DNA from: Maritimibacter sp.
GTDB taxonomy: Bacteria; Pseudomonadota; Alphaproteobacteria; Rhodobacterales; Rhodobacteraceae
Assembly: GCA_017792445.1 (NCBI GenBank)
Contig: CP051232.1
Location: forward strand, 2,268,001 to 2,332,000
Direction: 5' to 3'
DNA length: 64,000 nucleotides
Positions 1 through 9,118 of this stretch are shown here, one piece after another (position 1 is the first letter of the stretch; every line of letters begins with the position of its first letter). The translations under genes were made by a program, and so were the position numbers. The notes beneath the pieces were generated by a model. That model saw only the letters and a program-made list of their open reading frames with translations, did no database searches and was not told the origin of the DNA.

Positions 1-164
1 TCGCGCTGCATCCCTACATCGTTGGCCAGCCCTATCGCCTGCGCCACCTGCGCCGGGCGCTCGCCCATATCGCCGCCCATCGCGACGACATCTGGATCAC
101 CACGGCGGGGGCCGTCTTCGACCGCTTCGCCCGTCTTGTGCCGCCGCCCTCTCGAACGGAGTGA
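1..164 (+). CDS. Polysaccharide deacetylase family protein, C-terminal end (partial)
   Basis: The frame is open from the window edge to TGA at 162-164, about 53 residues. The visible residues (HPYIVGQPYRLRHL, then a helix and DDIWITTAGAVFDRF) match the C-terminal end of polysaccharide deacetylases of the PuuE/allantoinase-like type, where an H-P-x-I-x-G-x-P-x-R segment is followed by a closing helix. The substrate cannot be inferred because the metal-binding and catalytic part lies outside the window. It converges on ctpA, and a shared hairpin lies between the two genes. Confidence 0.6.
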   Translation, partial: ALHPYIVGQPYRLRHLRRALAHIAAHRDDIWITTAGAVFDRFARLVPPPSRTE

Positions 165-228
165 CAGCGCTTTCCGCCAGCCGGCTGTGATCTGCGCGGT
201 GGCTGAGGTCTGAAACGGCCACGAAAAA

Positions 229-252
229 CCCCGCCGGATCGCTCCGGCGGGG
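229..252. terminator. Bidirectional intrinsic terminator between deacetylase and ctpA
   Basis: A perfect 10-bp GC-rich stem (CCCCGCCGGA paired with TCCGGCGGGG) closes a TCGC loop. A run of A precedes it and a T-run follows, so it can act for both converging genes. Confidence 0.8.
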
Positions 253-287
253 TCGGTTTTCGGGGTGCTGTCGGAAGACGTCGGCGC

Positions 288-1625
288 TTATTGCGCGGCG
301 TCGATCGCGGCGAGGCCGTGCAGCAGGTCGATGGCGTAGCTAAGCTGGAAGTCTTCCTCGCGTAGCTCGGCCGACGCTTCGGCGCGGGCCTGTTCCTCTT
401 CGATCTGCCGGCGCTCGTCCTCGGTCAGCGAGTCGTTGTCGAGCGCGCCGCGCAGGTCGGCTTCGGACCGCAGCGGACGTGCGGTGTCCTCTTCGCTGGT
501 TTCCTCTTCCGGACGGCTTGGCGGCTGGGCCACGACGATGTCGGGCGACACGCCAAGCGCCTGGATCGAGCGGCCGGACGGCGTGTAATAGCGAGCGGTG
601 GTCAGACGCATCGCGCCGTCGCCCCGCAGCGGCATGACCGTCTGGACCGATCCCTTGCCGAACGACTTTGTGCCGACCACGATGGCGCGGCGGTGGTCCT
701 GCAGGGCGCCTGCGACGATCTCGGACGCAGAGGCAGAGCCGCCGTTGATCAGCACCACCATCGGCAGGCCCTCGGCAAGATCGCCCGGCGTGGCGTTATA
801 GCGCTCGCCGTCCTGCGGGTCACGGCCACGGGTCGACACGATCTCGCCCGCGTTCAGGAACGCGTCGGAGACCTTGATCGCCTGCGTCAGCAGGCCGCCC
901 GGGTTGTTGCGAAGGTCAAGGACGAAGCCATCGACATTCTCGAAGCCGCCCAGTTCCTCGACCGCTTCCATCAGGCCGGATTCGAGGTTGGGGTAAGTCT
1001 GGTCGTTGAAGGTCGAGACGCGCATGACGACCGTCTTGCCCTCGACGCGGGTGCGGACGGCGGTCAGCTTGATGGTGTCACGGATGATCGAGACGTCGAA
1101 GGGCTCTTCGGTGCCTTCGCGCACGACGGTGATGATGATCTCGGACCCGACCGGGCCGCGCATCATCTCGACCGCTTCGTCCAGCGTCAGGCCGAGGACC
1201 GACTCGCCATCGACGTGGGTGATGAAATCACCCGCCTCGATGCCGGCATCGTCCGCGGGGGTGTCGTCGATCGGCGACACGACTTTCACGAAGCCCTCTT
1301 CCTGCGTGACCTCGATACCCAGCCCGCCGAACTCGCCCCGGGTCTGCACGCGCATGTCGGCGGCGTCGTCGGGCGACAGGTAGCTGGAGTGGGGGTCAAG
1401 CGACGTCAGCATGCCGTTGATCGCGGCTTCGATCAGTTCGCCCTCGTCGACTTCCTCGACATACTGGGCGCGGATACGTTCGAAGATGTCTCCGAACAGG
1501 TCGAGTTGTTCATAGACGGAATTGTCGCGCTCGCCTTCCTGGGCCAGCAGGGGTCCTGCGATCTGCGTGGTGGCGATAACCCCCGCAAGGGTCCCCGCCA
1601 CGGCTGCCATCACGAATTTCTTCAT
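288..1625 (-). CDS. ctpA: Carboxyl-terminal processing protease CtpA (S41 family)
   Basis: Periplasmic serine protease of the C-terminal processing type. The 445-residue protein has an N-terminal signal segment (about 1-29), a PDZ domain (about 95-170) and an S41 catalytic domain (about 190-365). The GGSASASEI motif places the nucleophile near Ser299, and Lys324 in FGKGSVQ is the general base at the usual 25-residue spacing. The C-terminal tail after about 370 is acidic and charged. It lies directly downstream of envC on the same strand with 15 nt between them, in a gpmI-envC-ctpA operon, which suggests a role in cell-wall hydrolase turnover. The physiological substrate is not visible. Confidence 0.95.
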   Translation of the reverse strand: MKKFVMAAVAGTLAGVIATTQIAGPLLAQEGERDNSVYEQLDLFGDIFERIRAQYVEEVDEGELIEAAINGMLTSLDPHSSYLSPDDAADMRVQTRGEFGGLGIEVTQEEGFVKVVSPIDDTPADDAGIEAGDFITHVDGESVLGLTLDEAVEMMRGPVGSEIIITVVREGTEEPFDVSIIRDTIKLTAVRTRVEGKTVVMRVSTFNDQTYPNLESGLMEAVEELGGFENVDGFVLDLRNNPGGLLTQAIKVSDAFLNAGEIVSTRGRDPQDGERYNATPGDLAEGLPMVVLINGGSASASEIVAGALQDHRRAIVVGTKSFGKGSVQTVMPLRGDGAMRLTTARYYTPSGRSIQALGVSPDIVVAQPPSRPEEETSEEDTARPLRSEADLRGALDNDSLTEDERRQIEEEQARAEASAELREEDFQLSYAIDLLHGLAAIDAAQ

Positions 1626-1640
1626 ACGGTCCTCGTGTTC

Positions 1641-2765
1641 TCAATCAATGGCGAACCACTGGCCCGGGTTGATCGGGTCGTCGCCCTGCCTTGCCTCTAT
1701 ATAAAGCGTTTCCGTGCGGTTTACGCCACCGAGTTCCGGCGCGCCCGCGGCAAACGCAGCTTCGTCTGGTGCATTTCCACCCATGAGGCCAACGGGAGCG
1801 CCGGCTGGCAGCACCTCTCCCAGTTCCCCATACACCTCTTCCAGCCCGGCCAGAACAAGCAGATAGCCGCCTCCGGGCTCAAGGATCATCACATTTTTGT
1901 AGTCCAGCAAGGGCCCGAGGTAGCGGATCGTTGCCGGCCAGGGGGTCGTGACCAGTGCGCGCGGCTCGGTTGCGACCACGATGCCGGGCCGGACGATGCC
2001 CGCCGCGTCAGCCTCGTTCGCGCGCCGCAGGACAGATCCGGCAACCGGCAGCGGCAGGCCGCCGCGTGAGGGATCGAACTCGGGAAGGTCGGGACCCTCG
2101 TCGCCCAACTCGGTCAATCCAGAGGCAAAGCCCTGCAAGGTCTCGGCGCTGTCGATCAACCGGGCCAGCGCCTCGGGATCGGTCAGGAAGCGCTGGGGCA
2201 GGTCGACGCGGTTCTGGATCGCCTGACTAAGCGCGGTCCGCGCCTCCTGCACCCCGGCAAGCCCCTCCTGCACCGTTTCGGCGGCGCTTTCCTGCAACGC
2301 CCGCAGCAGCGCGATTTCCTCAAGGTGCTTGCGCAACACCTCCGCCTCGCGTTGCAGCGCGGGCGTGACGGAACTGACCATCATCCCCGAGCGCGCGGTT
2401 CCGACGGGGCCGGAGGGGTGCAACAGCAGCAGCGGTGTCGGCGAGGTCTCGATGGACTGCAGGACACCGACAAGGCGCATCACCTTCTCGCGCTGCGCCT
2501 CGAACTGCTGCCGCATCGCGTTCTCGCGGATGGCGGCGCGGCGCAGACCTTCGCGCAAAGCGATCAGCCCGTTCTCGTAGGCGCGGATCGTCATGGTCAA
2601 AGCGCGCACGCGGTCGTCGGCGCGCTCGGCGGCGGCCAATGCGTTCTGCGCCGCCTCAAGCTGGCCCGCGGCGCGGCGGGCGACCAGCTCCAGATCCTCA
2701 AGCGGCTGCGCCGCACCCAGCGCGGGCCAGAGGATAAGCAGCGGCAGAATGTGCAGAAGCCTCAT
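1641..2765 (-). CDS. envC: Murein hydrolase activator, EnvC family (degenerate M23/LytM)
   Basis: Periplasmic activator of peptidoglycan amidases at division. The start is placed at the ATG whose first bases overlap the gpmI stop (ATGA), giving 374 residues. It begins with a signal peptide (MRLLHILPLLILWPALGAA), followed by long coiled-coil helices (about 25-230) and a C-terminal LytM-like domain (about 265-370). The HxH metal motif of active M23 peptidases is absent (the matching strand reads GGYLLVLAGL), as expected for EnvC-type activators that do not cut peptidoglycan themselves. A longer in-frame ORF reaches 2846 but would lie inside gpmI. Confidence 0.85.
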   Translation of the reverse strand: MRLLHILPLLILWPALGAAQPLEDLELVARRAAGQLEAAQNALAAAERADDRVRALTMTIRAYENGLIALREGLRRAAIRENAMRQQFEAQREKVMRLVGVLQSIETSPTPLLLLHPSGPVGTARSGMMVSSVTPALQREAEVLRKHLEEIALLRALQESAAETVQEGLAGVQEARTALSQAIQNRVDLPQRFLTDPEALARLIDSAETLQGFASGLTELGDEGPDLPEFDPSRGGLPLPVAGSVLRRANEADAAGIVRPGIVVATEPRALVTTPWPATIRYLGPLLDYKNVMILEPGGGYLLVLAGLEEVYGELGEVLPAGAPVGLMGGNAPDEAAFAAGAPELGGVNRTETLYIEARQGDDPINPGQWFAID

Positions 2766-4282
2766 TTCTTGAGAAGGCTCACGCCGGTCATTTCGTCGGG
2801 CAGCGGCTGTCCCATCAGGTCCAGCACCGTCGGCGCAAGGTCGCACAGGCGTCCGTCGCGTAGGCTGGCGCCGTCGGGGCCGCCGTAGACGATGACGGGC
2901 ACAAGGTTCGTCGTATGCGCCGTGTGCGGCCCGCCGGTTTCGGGATCGACCATCGTTTCGCAGTTGCCGTGGTCGGCGGTCACGACGATGGCGCCGCCGG
3001 CCTTTTCCAGCGCGTCGATGGCGCGGCCAAGTCCATGGTCCACCGCCTCGCAGGCCTTGATCGCCGCGTCGAGGTCGCCGGTGTGGCCGACCATGTCGGG
3101 GTTGGCGAAGTTCACGACGATCAGGTCATAGCCCTTCTCGATGGCTTCGACGAACTTGTCCGACACCTCGGGCGCGCTCATCTCGGGCTGCATGTCGTAG
3201 GTGGCGACGTTGGGCGATTTCGGCATGAACCGGTCCTCGCCGTCGTAGGGCGTCTCGACACCGCCGTTCAGGAAGAACGTGACGTGCGGATATTTCTCGG
3301 TCTCGGCAAGGCGGAACTGGGTCAGGCCCTGTTTCGAAACCCATTCGCCCAGCGTGTTGACGATCTTCCGCTTCGGGTAGGCCGTCGTCATGTAGTCGTT
3401 GTGGCCGTCCGAGTACTCGACCATCCCCAGCAGGGCGGCATAGTCCGGACGGTCGCCGGTTTCGAAGGCGTCGAACCCCGGCTCGCCGATGGCGCGCAGG
3501 ATCTCGCGGGCGCGGTCGGCTCGGAAGTTGATGAAGAAGATGCCGTCGCCATCCTTGATGCCGTCGAATCCGTCGACGACGGTCGGTGCGATGAACTCGT
3601 CGGTCTCTCCCCGCTCGTAGGCGGCGGCGATGGCGGCGTCGGCGCTGCCGGCGGTCTCGCCCTTGGCGTTGATCATCGCGTTATAGGCCTTGCCGACCCG
3701 GTCCCAACGGTTGTCGCGGTCCATCGCGAAATAGCGTCCGGTGACCGAGGCCACGGTCACACCGTCCGGCAGATCGGCGGTGAACCTGGCGATCTGCTCG
3801 CGGGCGGATTTGGGCGGCACGTCGCGCCCGTCGGTGATGACGTGGACCATCACCGGCACGCCCTTGTCGGTCAAAAGCTTCGCCGCCGCGACGATGTGAT
3901 CCTGATGGGCGTGGACGCCACCGGGCGAGGTCAGGCCCATGAGATGCGCAGTCCCGCGGGACTTCTTCAGCGTCTCGGAGAAAGCGCCGATGGCTTCGTT
4001 GTCGAAGAAGCTGCCGTCTTCGATGGCAAGGTCGATCTGGCCAAGATCCATCGCAACCACGCGTCCCGCGCCGATGTTGGTGTGCCCGACTTCCGAATTG
4101 CCCATCTGGCCCGTCGGCAGACCGACGTCGGGGCCGTAGGTCACAAGGAAGGCGTGCGGGCAGGTGGACCACAACCGGTCGAAGGTGGGCGTATTGGCGA
4201 GCGCGGGGGCATTTGCCTCGCGATCCTCGCGATAGCCCCAGCCGTCGAGAATGCACAGAACCACGGGTTTCGGATGGGTCAT
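2762..4282 (-). CDS. gpmI: 2,3-bisphosphoglycerate-independent phosphoglycerate mutase
   Basis: Interconverts 3- and 2-phosphoglycerate in glycolysis and gluconeogenesis using two metal ions (usually Mn). At 506 residues it is full length. The metal-binding start ILDGWGYR (Asp13), the phospho-acceptor segment MGNSEVGHTNIG (Ser63) and the C-terminal metal ligands in VTADHGNCE and GPHTAHT are all present. It is the first gene of the gpmI-envC-ctpA operon, and its TGA overlaps the envC ATG by 4 nt, so the two are probably translationally coupled. Confidence 0.97.
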   Translation of the reverse strand: MTHPKPVVLCILDGWGYREDREANAPALANTPTFDRLWSTCPHAFLVTYGPDVGLPTGQMGNSEVGHTNIGAGRVVAMDLGQIDLAIEDGSFFDNEAIGAFSETLKKSRGTAHLMGLTSPGGVHAHQDHIVAAAKLLTDKGVPVMVHVITDGRDVPPKSAREQIARFTADLPDGVTVASVTGRYFAMDRDNRWDRVGKAYNAMINAKGETAGSADAAIAAAYERGETDEFIAPTVVDGFDGIKDGDGIFFINFRADRAREILRAIGEPGFDAFETGDRPDYAALLGMVEYSDGHNDYMTTAYPKRKIVNTLGEWVSKQGLTQFRLAETEKYPHVTFFLNGGVETPYDGEDRFMPKSPNVATYDMQPEMSAPEVSDKFVEAIEKGYDLIVVNFANPDMVGHTGDLDAAIKACEAVDHGLGRAIDALEKAGGAIVVTADHGNCETMVDPETGGPHTAHTTNLVPVIVYGGPDGASLRDGRLCDLAPTVLDLMGQPLPDEMTGVSLLKK

Positions 4283-4463
4283 GACGGTTCTCCTGCCTGT
4301 CCTGTGGGGTTCTACGCCCGGAACGGGGGGAATTTGAACCGCTTTTTCCCGGATGCCGGCGCGTCACCGCGCGGTGATCCGCTAACGCGGTCACAAATTG
4401 CGCGATCGGGCTGCACTTCGGGCCGGGCCGGTCTAGGTAGGCGGCACCACTCGAGGACAATCC

Positions 4464-5054
4464 ATGCACGCGATCGAAACCAAACGCCTGATCCTGACGC
4501 GGGCGGCGCCGGCCGATGCGGCTGCGCTGGCCCGCTATTCCGCCCGCAACGTGGACCATCTGACCAGATGGGAGCCTGCGCGGCCCGAGGGCTATTATTC
4601 CGAGACGGCGTGGCACAACCGCCTGACGGCCTACGCGCCCGACATCCGCGCGGGCCGCTACCTGCCGTTGGTGCTGCGGTTCCGGGACCGGCCAGAGGTG
4701 GTCGGCACGGCGAACCTGTCGAATATCGTGCGCGGCGTATTTCAAGCCTGCCACCTTGGCTATGCGATTGATGCGGAACAGGAAGGGCAGGGCGTGATGT
4801 CCGAGGCGCTGCGGGCGGTGCTGGATCACGCGTTCGGCGCGATGAGCCTCAACCGTGTGATGGCGAACTACCTGCCCGAGAACATGCGGTCTGCCGCGCT
4901 TCTGGCACGACTGGAGTTCGAGCGGGAAGGCTATGCAAAGCGCTATCTCAAGGTCGCCGGCGCATGGCGCGACCACGTCCTGACCGCAAAGCTGGCGCCT
5001 CAGCCGGAAGACCGGGCAGACCAGACCGAGACGCCGGGCGCGGTCGGAGCCTAG
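4464..5054 (+). CDS. GNAT family N-acetyltransferase (RimJ/RimL type)
   Basis: Predicted acetyl-CoA-dependent N-acetyltransferase of the RimJ/RimL (ribosomal-protein alanine acetyltransferase) subgroup, 196 residues. The family opening ETKRLILTRAAPADAAAL, the GYAID strand followed by a Q-G-V-M-S-E-A-L helix that binds the CoA pyrophosphate, and the MSLNRVMANYLPEN segment with N-x-x-S-A-A-L-L-x-R-L-x-F are all visible. It stands alone, facing rlmH convergently with about 20 nt between stops. Whether it modifies a ribosomal protein or another amine cannot be read from the sequence. Confidence 0.85.
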   Translation: MHAIETKRLILTRAAPADAAALARYSARNVDHLTRWEPARPEGYYSETAWHNRLTAYAPDIRAGRYLPLVLRFRDRPEVVGTANLSNIVRGVFQACHLGYAIDAEQEGQGVMSEALRAVLDHAFGAMSLNRVMANYLPENMRSAALLARLEFEREGYAKRYLKVAGAWRDHVLTAKLAPQPEDRADQTETPGAVGA

Positions 5055-5075
5055 GCCAGCCCACTCCTCTCGGCG

Positions 5076-5546
5076 CTAGGCGCGGTGGTACGGGCTGTTC
5101 GCGAGGATCGCGGCGGCGCGATACAACTGTTCGGTCAGCATCACGCGAACCAGCATGTGCGGCCAGACCATCGCTCCGAAACTCAGGGCAAAGTCGGCCT
5201 CGGCGCGAAGCGATGGGTCAATCCCGTCGGCGCCGCCGATGACGAAGGCGGTATCCTGCACACCCTCGTCGCGCCAGCGGGCGAGGTGATCGGCGAATTT
5301 CGGGGACGTCAGCACGCGGCCGCGCTCGTCGAGCACCGCGATCTTGCCGCCCTTCGGCAGCGCGCGGCGCAAAAGCTCGGCTTCGGCGGCCATGCCGCCG
5401 CCCTTCCGGTCTTCCACCTCTGTCACGCTTGCCGGGCCAAGACCCAGTGCGCGCCCGGTCCGGTCGAACCGGGTGAGATAGTCATCGACCAGCGCGCGCT
5501 CGGGGCCGGTACGAAGCCGGCCCACGGCGCAAATGGAAAGACGCAT
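5076..5546 (-). CDS. rlmH: 23S rRNA (pseudouridine1915-N3)-methyltransferase
   Basis: SPOUT-class methyltransferase that methylates pseudouridine 1915 in helix 69 of 23S rRNA using SAM. The 156-residue length is normal. The C-terminal trefoil-knot motifs are intact (VIGGADGID, then LSFGAMVWPHMLVRVMLTEQ and the terminal NSPYHR). The start is the ATG that shares one base with the rsfS TGA (TGATG); an upstream extension of the frame would overlap rsfS. The pairing with rsfS is a conserved ribosome-biogenesis operon. Confidence 0.96.
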   Translation of the reverse strand: MRLSICAVGRLRTGPERALVDDYLTRFDRTGRALGLGPASVTEVEDRKGGGMAAEAELLRRALPKGGKIAVLDERGRVLTSPKFADHLARWRDEGVQDTAFVIGGADGIDPSLRAEADFALSFGAMVWPHMLVRVMLTEQLYRAAAILANSPYHRA

Positions 5547-5914
5547 CAGAGCTTGGCGACGACCGCTTCGCCGGGGCTCATCCACATCTTCTCGAGCTGG
5601 TAGAACTCGCGGACCTCGGGGCGGAACACGTGGACGATGATATCGCCCGCGTCGATCAGCACCCAATCGCCGGCGTCCTTGCCCTCGATCTTGCAGGCCA
5701 CACCGAACTTCTCCTTGAGACGCTCGGTCAGCTTTTCCGAGATCGACGCGACCTGACGCGACGACCGCCCGGAGGCGATCACCATGAAGTCCGCCATCTC
5801 GGACTTGCCGTGCAAGTCGATCGAGACCACGTCCTCGGCCTTGTCGTCTTCGAGTGAGGAAAGGATACCTTCAAGCAGCATGTCGCTTGAAATCTGCTCC
5901 GGAATGTCGGTCAT
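5546..5914 (-). CDS. rsfS: Ribosomal silencing factor RsfS
   Basis: RsfS/Iojap-family protein that binds ribosomal protein uL14 on the 50S subunit and blocks subunit joining when nutrients are scarce. The 122 residues carry the family core: the KAEDVVSIDLHGKSEMADFM strand-helix, IASGRSSRQVASI, and the end GDWVLIDAGDIIVHVFRPEVREFY. It is the first gene of a two-gene unit with rlmH. The 249 nt upstream to the divergent YihY gene should hold its promoter. Confidence 0.96.
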   Translation of the reverse strand: MTDIPEQISSDMLLEGILSSLEDDKAEDVVSIDLHGKSEMADFMVIASGRSSRQVASISEKLTERLKEKFGVACKIEGKDAGDWVLIDAGDIIVHVFRPEVREFYQLEKMWMSPGEAVVAKL

Positions 5915-6163
5915 CGGAGCACCGCTAACGGACCGTGCATCGTCCGTCGTTGCCGTGTAAGACAGGACATCGTCCTCCTTCGCTGCGCGCCGTCAAAACC
6001 CCGACGCCGGGCATGGTTCAAAGGTAGCACCGGTCGGGCGCCATCTCAACTTTTCCGGCCCTCGGTCGGAAAACCGTGGTGGAAATCGCACGGTATTGCG
6101 GCAAATAGGTATCGCAGCGTTAACAAACAAGCCCGCCAAGACGGCGGATGGTAGTCGGGGCGC

Positions 6164-7066
6164 ATGCCAGTAATGCGGTACATCAAGCCGGTGTGGAAGG
6201 TCGGTGCAGGCGTCGCGAACGGGATCGCGGAGCGCAATCTCGACCTGATCGCGGCGGGTGTCGCCTTCTATTCCATGTTTGCGATCTTCCCCGCAGTCGC
6301 CGCCGTTATCGCGCTTTGGGGCTTTCTGGCGAACCCCGACGTCGTCGAAGAACAGCTTCTGATGCTGAAGGCTTTCGTGCCGCCCGACGCCTATTCCCTG
6401 CTTTCGGGACAACTGGACCGGCTGATCATCGCGAACAACAGCACGCTGGGCTGGGCCACGCTGATCTCGACCGCAGTCGCGTTGTGGTCGACGCGGGCCG
6501 GGGTGGCGGCTTTGACGCGCGGGCTGAATACGGCCTACGGCACCATCCCTCGCGCCGGTTTCTGGGGCTTTGCATGGGCGCTGGTGATGACCGGGCTTCT
6601 GGTCTTGGTGGCGCTTCTGGCGCTGGCATCGATTGTCGTGCTGCCGGTGGTGCTGGCGATCTTCCCGCAGGGCCGGTTTACCGAAGCGACCCTGACGGTG
6701 GCGCAATGGACCCTGACGGGCGGCGTCGCGCTGGGCACAATCGGACTTCTGTATCGCTATGCACCGAACCACCGGGGCCGACGCCCGCGCTGGCTGTCGC
6801 TTGGGGCGATCCTTGCGCTGACCGCATGGGCGCTGGCCTCTGCCGCCTTCACGATCTACCTGCGCAACTTCGGCAGCTATAACGAGGTCTATGGCTCTAT
6901 CGGCGCGGTGATCGCGCTGCTGATGTGGTTCTTCATCTCGGCGTTCTCGGTCCTGCTGGGCGCTGCCATAAACGCCGAGATCGACGAGCGGTACCCGCGC
7001 GAACGGGCGCGCCGTTTCAATCGCCTGAGAAACCGCTTTCCGACGAAGCGCGCGCCGGAGCCGTAA
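6164..7066 (+). CDS. YihY/virulence factor BrkB family inner-membrane protein
   Basis: Integral membrane protein of the YihY/BrkB family, 300 residues with about six hydrophobic segments. The family opening NLDLIAAGVAFYSMFAIFPA, the W-ST-R-A-G-V-A-A-L-T-R-G-L-N motif and the GAVIALLMWFFISAFSVLLG helix followed by A-x-I-N-A-E are clear. The transported molecule is not established for this family. The gene runs 50 nt past the stop of the convergent MscS gene. ATG 6173 is a possible alternative start three codons in. Confidence 0.88.
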   Translation: MPVMRYIKPVWKVGAGVANGIAERNLDLIAAGVAFYSMFAIFPAVAAVIALWGFLANPDVVEEQLLMLKAFVPPDAYSLLSGQLDRLIIANNSTLGWATLISTAVALWSTRAGVAALTRGLNTAYGTIPRAGFWGFAWALVMTGLLVLVALLALASIVVLPVVLAIFPQGRFTEATLTVAQWTLTGGVALGTIGLLYRYAPNHRGRRPRWLSLGAILALTAWALASAAFTIYLRNFGSYNEVYGSIGAVIALLMWFFISAFSVLLGAAINAEIDERYPRERARRFNRLRNRFPTKRAPEP

Positions 7067-8372
7067 CCAGCGTGCTGCCTTCCAGAACCTTCACCTCGCG
7101 CTGCGGGAAGGGGATCGAGATGCCGTGTTCCTTGAAGGCGTCCCAAAGCGCCAGATAGACGTTGCCCCTGATATTCGTCAGACCGCCGGTCGGGTCGGTG
7201 ATCCAGAAACGCAGGATGTAATCGACGCTGCTGTCTCCGAAGCCGACGATGTGGCAGACGGGCGGGCGGTCCTTGAGCACCCGGTTGACCCCCATCGCGG
7301 CTTCGATCGCGACCTTGCGGACCACATGGGGGTCGTCGGCATAGGCGGTGCCGAAGAAGATATCCAGCCGGACGAAATCGTTCTGGTGCGACCAGTTCAC
7401 CACCTGCCCGGTGATCAGGTCCTCGTTCGGGATCAGGTATTCCTTGCCGTCCCGCGTGGTGATCGAAACATAGCGTGCCCCAAGCGCGGTGATCCATCCG
7501 AAGGTCTCGCCCAACGAGATCACGTCGCCGGGCTTCACCGACTTGTCCAGCAGGATGATCACGCCGGACACGAGGTTGGACACCACCTTTTGCAGGCCAA
7601 AACCAAGCCCGACGCCTACCGCGCCGGACAGGACCGCAAGCCCGGTCAGGTCGAAGCCCACCGCCTTCAGTCCGATAAAGAACGCGGCCGAGAACAGGAC
7701 GATCTGGACGACCTTGACCAGCAGGACCTGCATCGAGGGCGAGATGTCGTCGTTGCGCCGGATCCGGGCCGAGGTCGTGCCTGCCAGCATCCGCGCCAGC
7801 GTGAACAGCAGCGCCGTGACCACCAGCGCTTTCAGGATCGCCAGAGCCGAAAGCCGGAAGTCGCCGAACTGGATGGCAAGCCCGTCGAGGATCTCGGACG
7901 CCTCGTCGGTCAATCCTAGGAAGTAAAGTGTCACCCAGATCCACAGCCCCCAAGACACGAAACGCCGCAGAAGCGGGTTGCGCACAAGCCGGGTGGTCAG
8001 GGATACGATAAGCCACGCGGTCGCAATGCTGGCGATCAGGGCGAGGATATAGCGGCGGGACGGGAACGTCGTGATCATCCGCATCACCGCGACAGAGAGC
8101 CACGACAGCAGGATGAAGTAGATCAGCCACAACCGCTTTTCGATCAGAAGCAGGAACCGCAGGCGCCACTTGGGCCAGCCTTCCAGCTCGCGCATCCACG
8201 CCCGCATTCGGGGCGAGGTGGCGCGGCCCAGCCCCCAAGCGACCACGGCGCAGACAAGCAGGATGGCGATCTGTGTCAGCCGGGACGGTAAAAGCAGGTT
8301 GCGCGATTGTGCGACCAGCATCGTCCACAGCTCGGTAAGCATCGTGACGAAGCTTTGAAATTCCTGTTCCAT
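7017..8372 (-). CDS. Mechanosensitive ion channel, MscS family
   Basis: Predicted tension-gated channel that releases solutes on hypo-osmotic shock. The start chosen (ATG 8372) has a strong AGGAGG eight bases upstream and yields 451 residues; an upstream ATG at 8471 would add 33 polar residues without a clear ribosome site. Several N-terminal membrane helices precede the MscS pore helix (LTGLAVLSGAVGVGLGFGLQK) and the beta domain (SGVIILLDKSVKPGDVISL). The extra N-terminal helices place it with the larger MscS-like proteins (YbdG/YjeP type) rather than minimal MscS. Its 3' end overlaps the YihY gene on the opposite strand. Confidence 0.92.
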   Translation of the reverse strand: MEQEFQSFVTMLTELWTMLVAQSRNLLLPSRLTQIAILLVCAVVAWGLGRATSPRMRAWMRELEGWPKWRLRFLLLIEKRLWLIYFILLSWLSVAVMRMITTFPSRRYILALIASIATAWLIVSLTTRLVRNPLLRRFVSWGLWIWVTLYFLGLTDEASEILDGLAIQFGDFRLSALAILKALVVTALLFTLARMLAGTTSARIRRNDDISPSMQVLLVKVVQIVLFSAAFFIGLKAVGFDLTGLAVLSGAVGVGLGFGLQKVVSNLVSGVIILLDKSVKPGDVISLGETFGWITALGARYVSITTRDGKEYLIPNEDLITGQVVNWSHQNDFVRLDIFFGTAYADDPHVVRKVAIEAAMGVNRVLKDRPPVCHIVGFGDSSVDYILRFWITDPTGGLTNIRGNVYLALWDAFKEHGISIPFPQREVKVLEGSTLVTAPARASSESGFSGD

Positions 8373-8510
8373 CGCGTCCTCCTGATGGAAAACTGGCGCG
8401 GTTCCGGCGCTTCGGCAAGTTTTTCCGTGGGTTGCGCGCGACATGGCGGGCAGAAGCGTGTCGAACCGCACGCCCTTTGCCCGCGCGCTTAAGCGCGTTA
8501 GACTTTCCGC

Positions 8511-8918
8511 ATGCGCCTTTCACTCATCGCTGTTCTTGTGCCGGATTACGACGAGGGCATCGCCTTCTTCGATGCGCTGGGCTTCGGTCTGGTGCAGGAC
8601 GAACCGCGCGGTCCCGGCAAGCGCTGGGTGGTCATGCGGCCACAGGGCGGCGGCTCGGATATCCTGCTGGCGCGCGCAGTCGAGGACCAACGCGCCGCGA
8701 TCGGGCGTCAGGCGGGCGGGCGCGTCGGGTTCTTTCTGACGACGACCGATTTCGCCGGCGACGCAGAGCGGATCGAAGCGGCGGGCGGCACGTTCGAGGA
8801 ACGGCCGCGCGACGAGGAGTACGGCCGCGTCGCCGTGTTCCGCGATCCGTGGGGCAACCGGTGGGATCTGATCGAGCCGTTCATCCTGATCGCGGGCGAC
8901 GGCGGCGGGCGCGCCTGA
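8511..8918 (+). CDS. VOC (glyoxalase/bleomycin-resistance) family protein
   Basis: Small single-domain VOC-fold protein of 135 residues. It starts with the beta strand MRLSLIAVLVPDYDEGIAFFD, has a central PQGGGSDILLARA strand and ends in YGRVAVFRDPWGNRWDLIEP, the typical second metal-ligand region (Glu in DLIEP). Such proteins are metal-dependent lyases, dioxygenases or drug-binding proteins, so the reaction is not predictable here. The gene stands alone, divergent from mscS. Confidence 0.82.
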   Translation: MRLSLIAVLVPDYDEGIAFFDALGFGLVQDEPRGPGKRWVVMRPQGGGSDILLARAVEDQRAAIGRQAGGRVGFFLTTTDFAGDAERIEAAGGTFEERPRDEEYGRVAVFRDPWGNRWDLIEPFILIAGDGGGRA

Positions 8919-9118
8919 AGGTCAAATGCCGCGCTACTTGATTGCGAATTGGACTCGCTATAAATCCGCCGCATGACTTTGGTTTTCGATCTCGGCGACC
9001 GCGTGCGTCTGCGCGAACGGTTCCACGGCGCCACGCGGACGGTGCTCGCCCGCCTATGAGGCGGCCCCCGACCCGTACCTGCACCTAGACGAAGACACAT
9101 CCACGGAGAGAGGAACCA

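Noticed and set aside
693-2069. A 458-codon plus-strand frame opposite ctpA and envC
   Set aside because: It is a high-GC shadow; ctpA and envC on the minus strand have complete motifs and coupled starts.
8973-9059. A 28-codon ORF (MTLVFDLGDRVRLRERFHGA...) just before leuC
   Set aside because: No ribosome site, no hydrophobic or domain feature, and no coupling to leuC. It could be a leader but nothing supports it.
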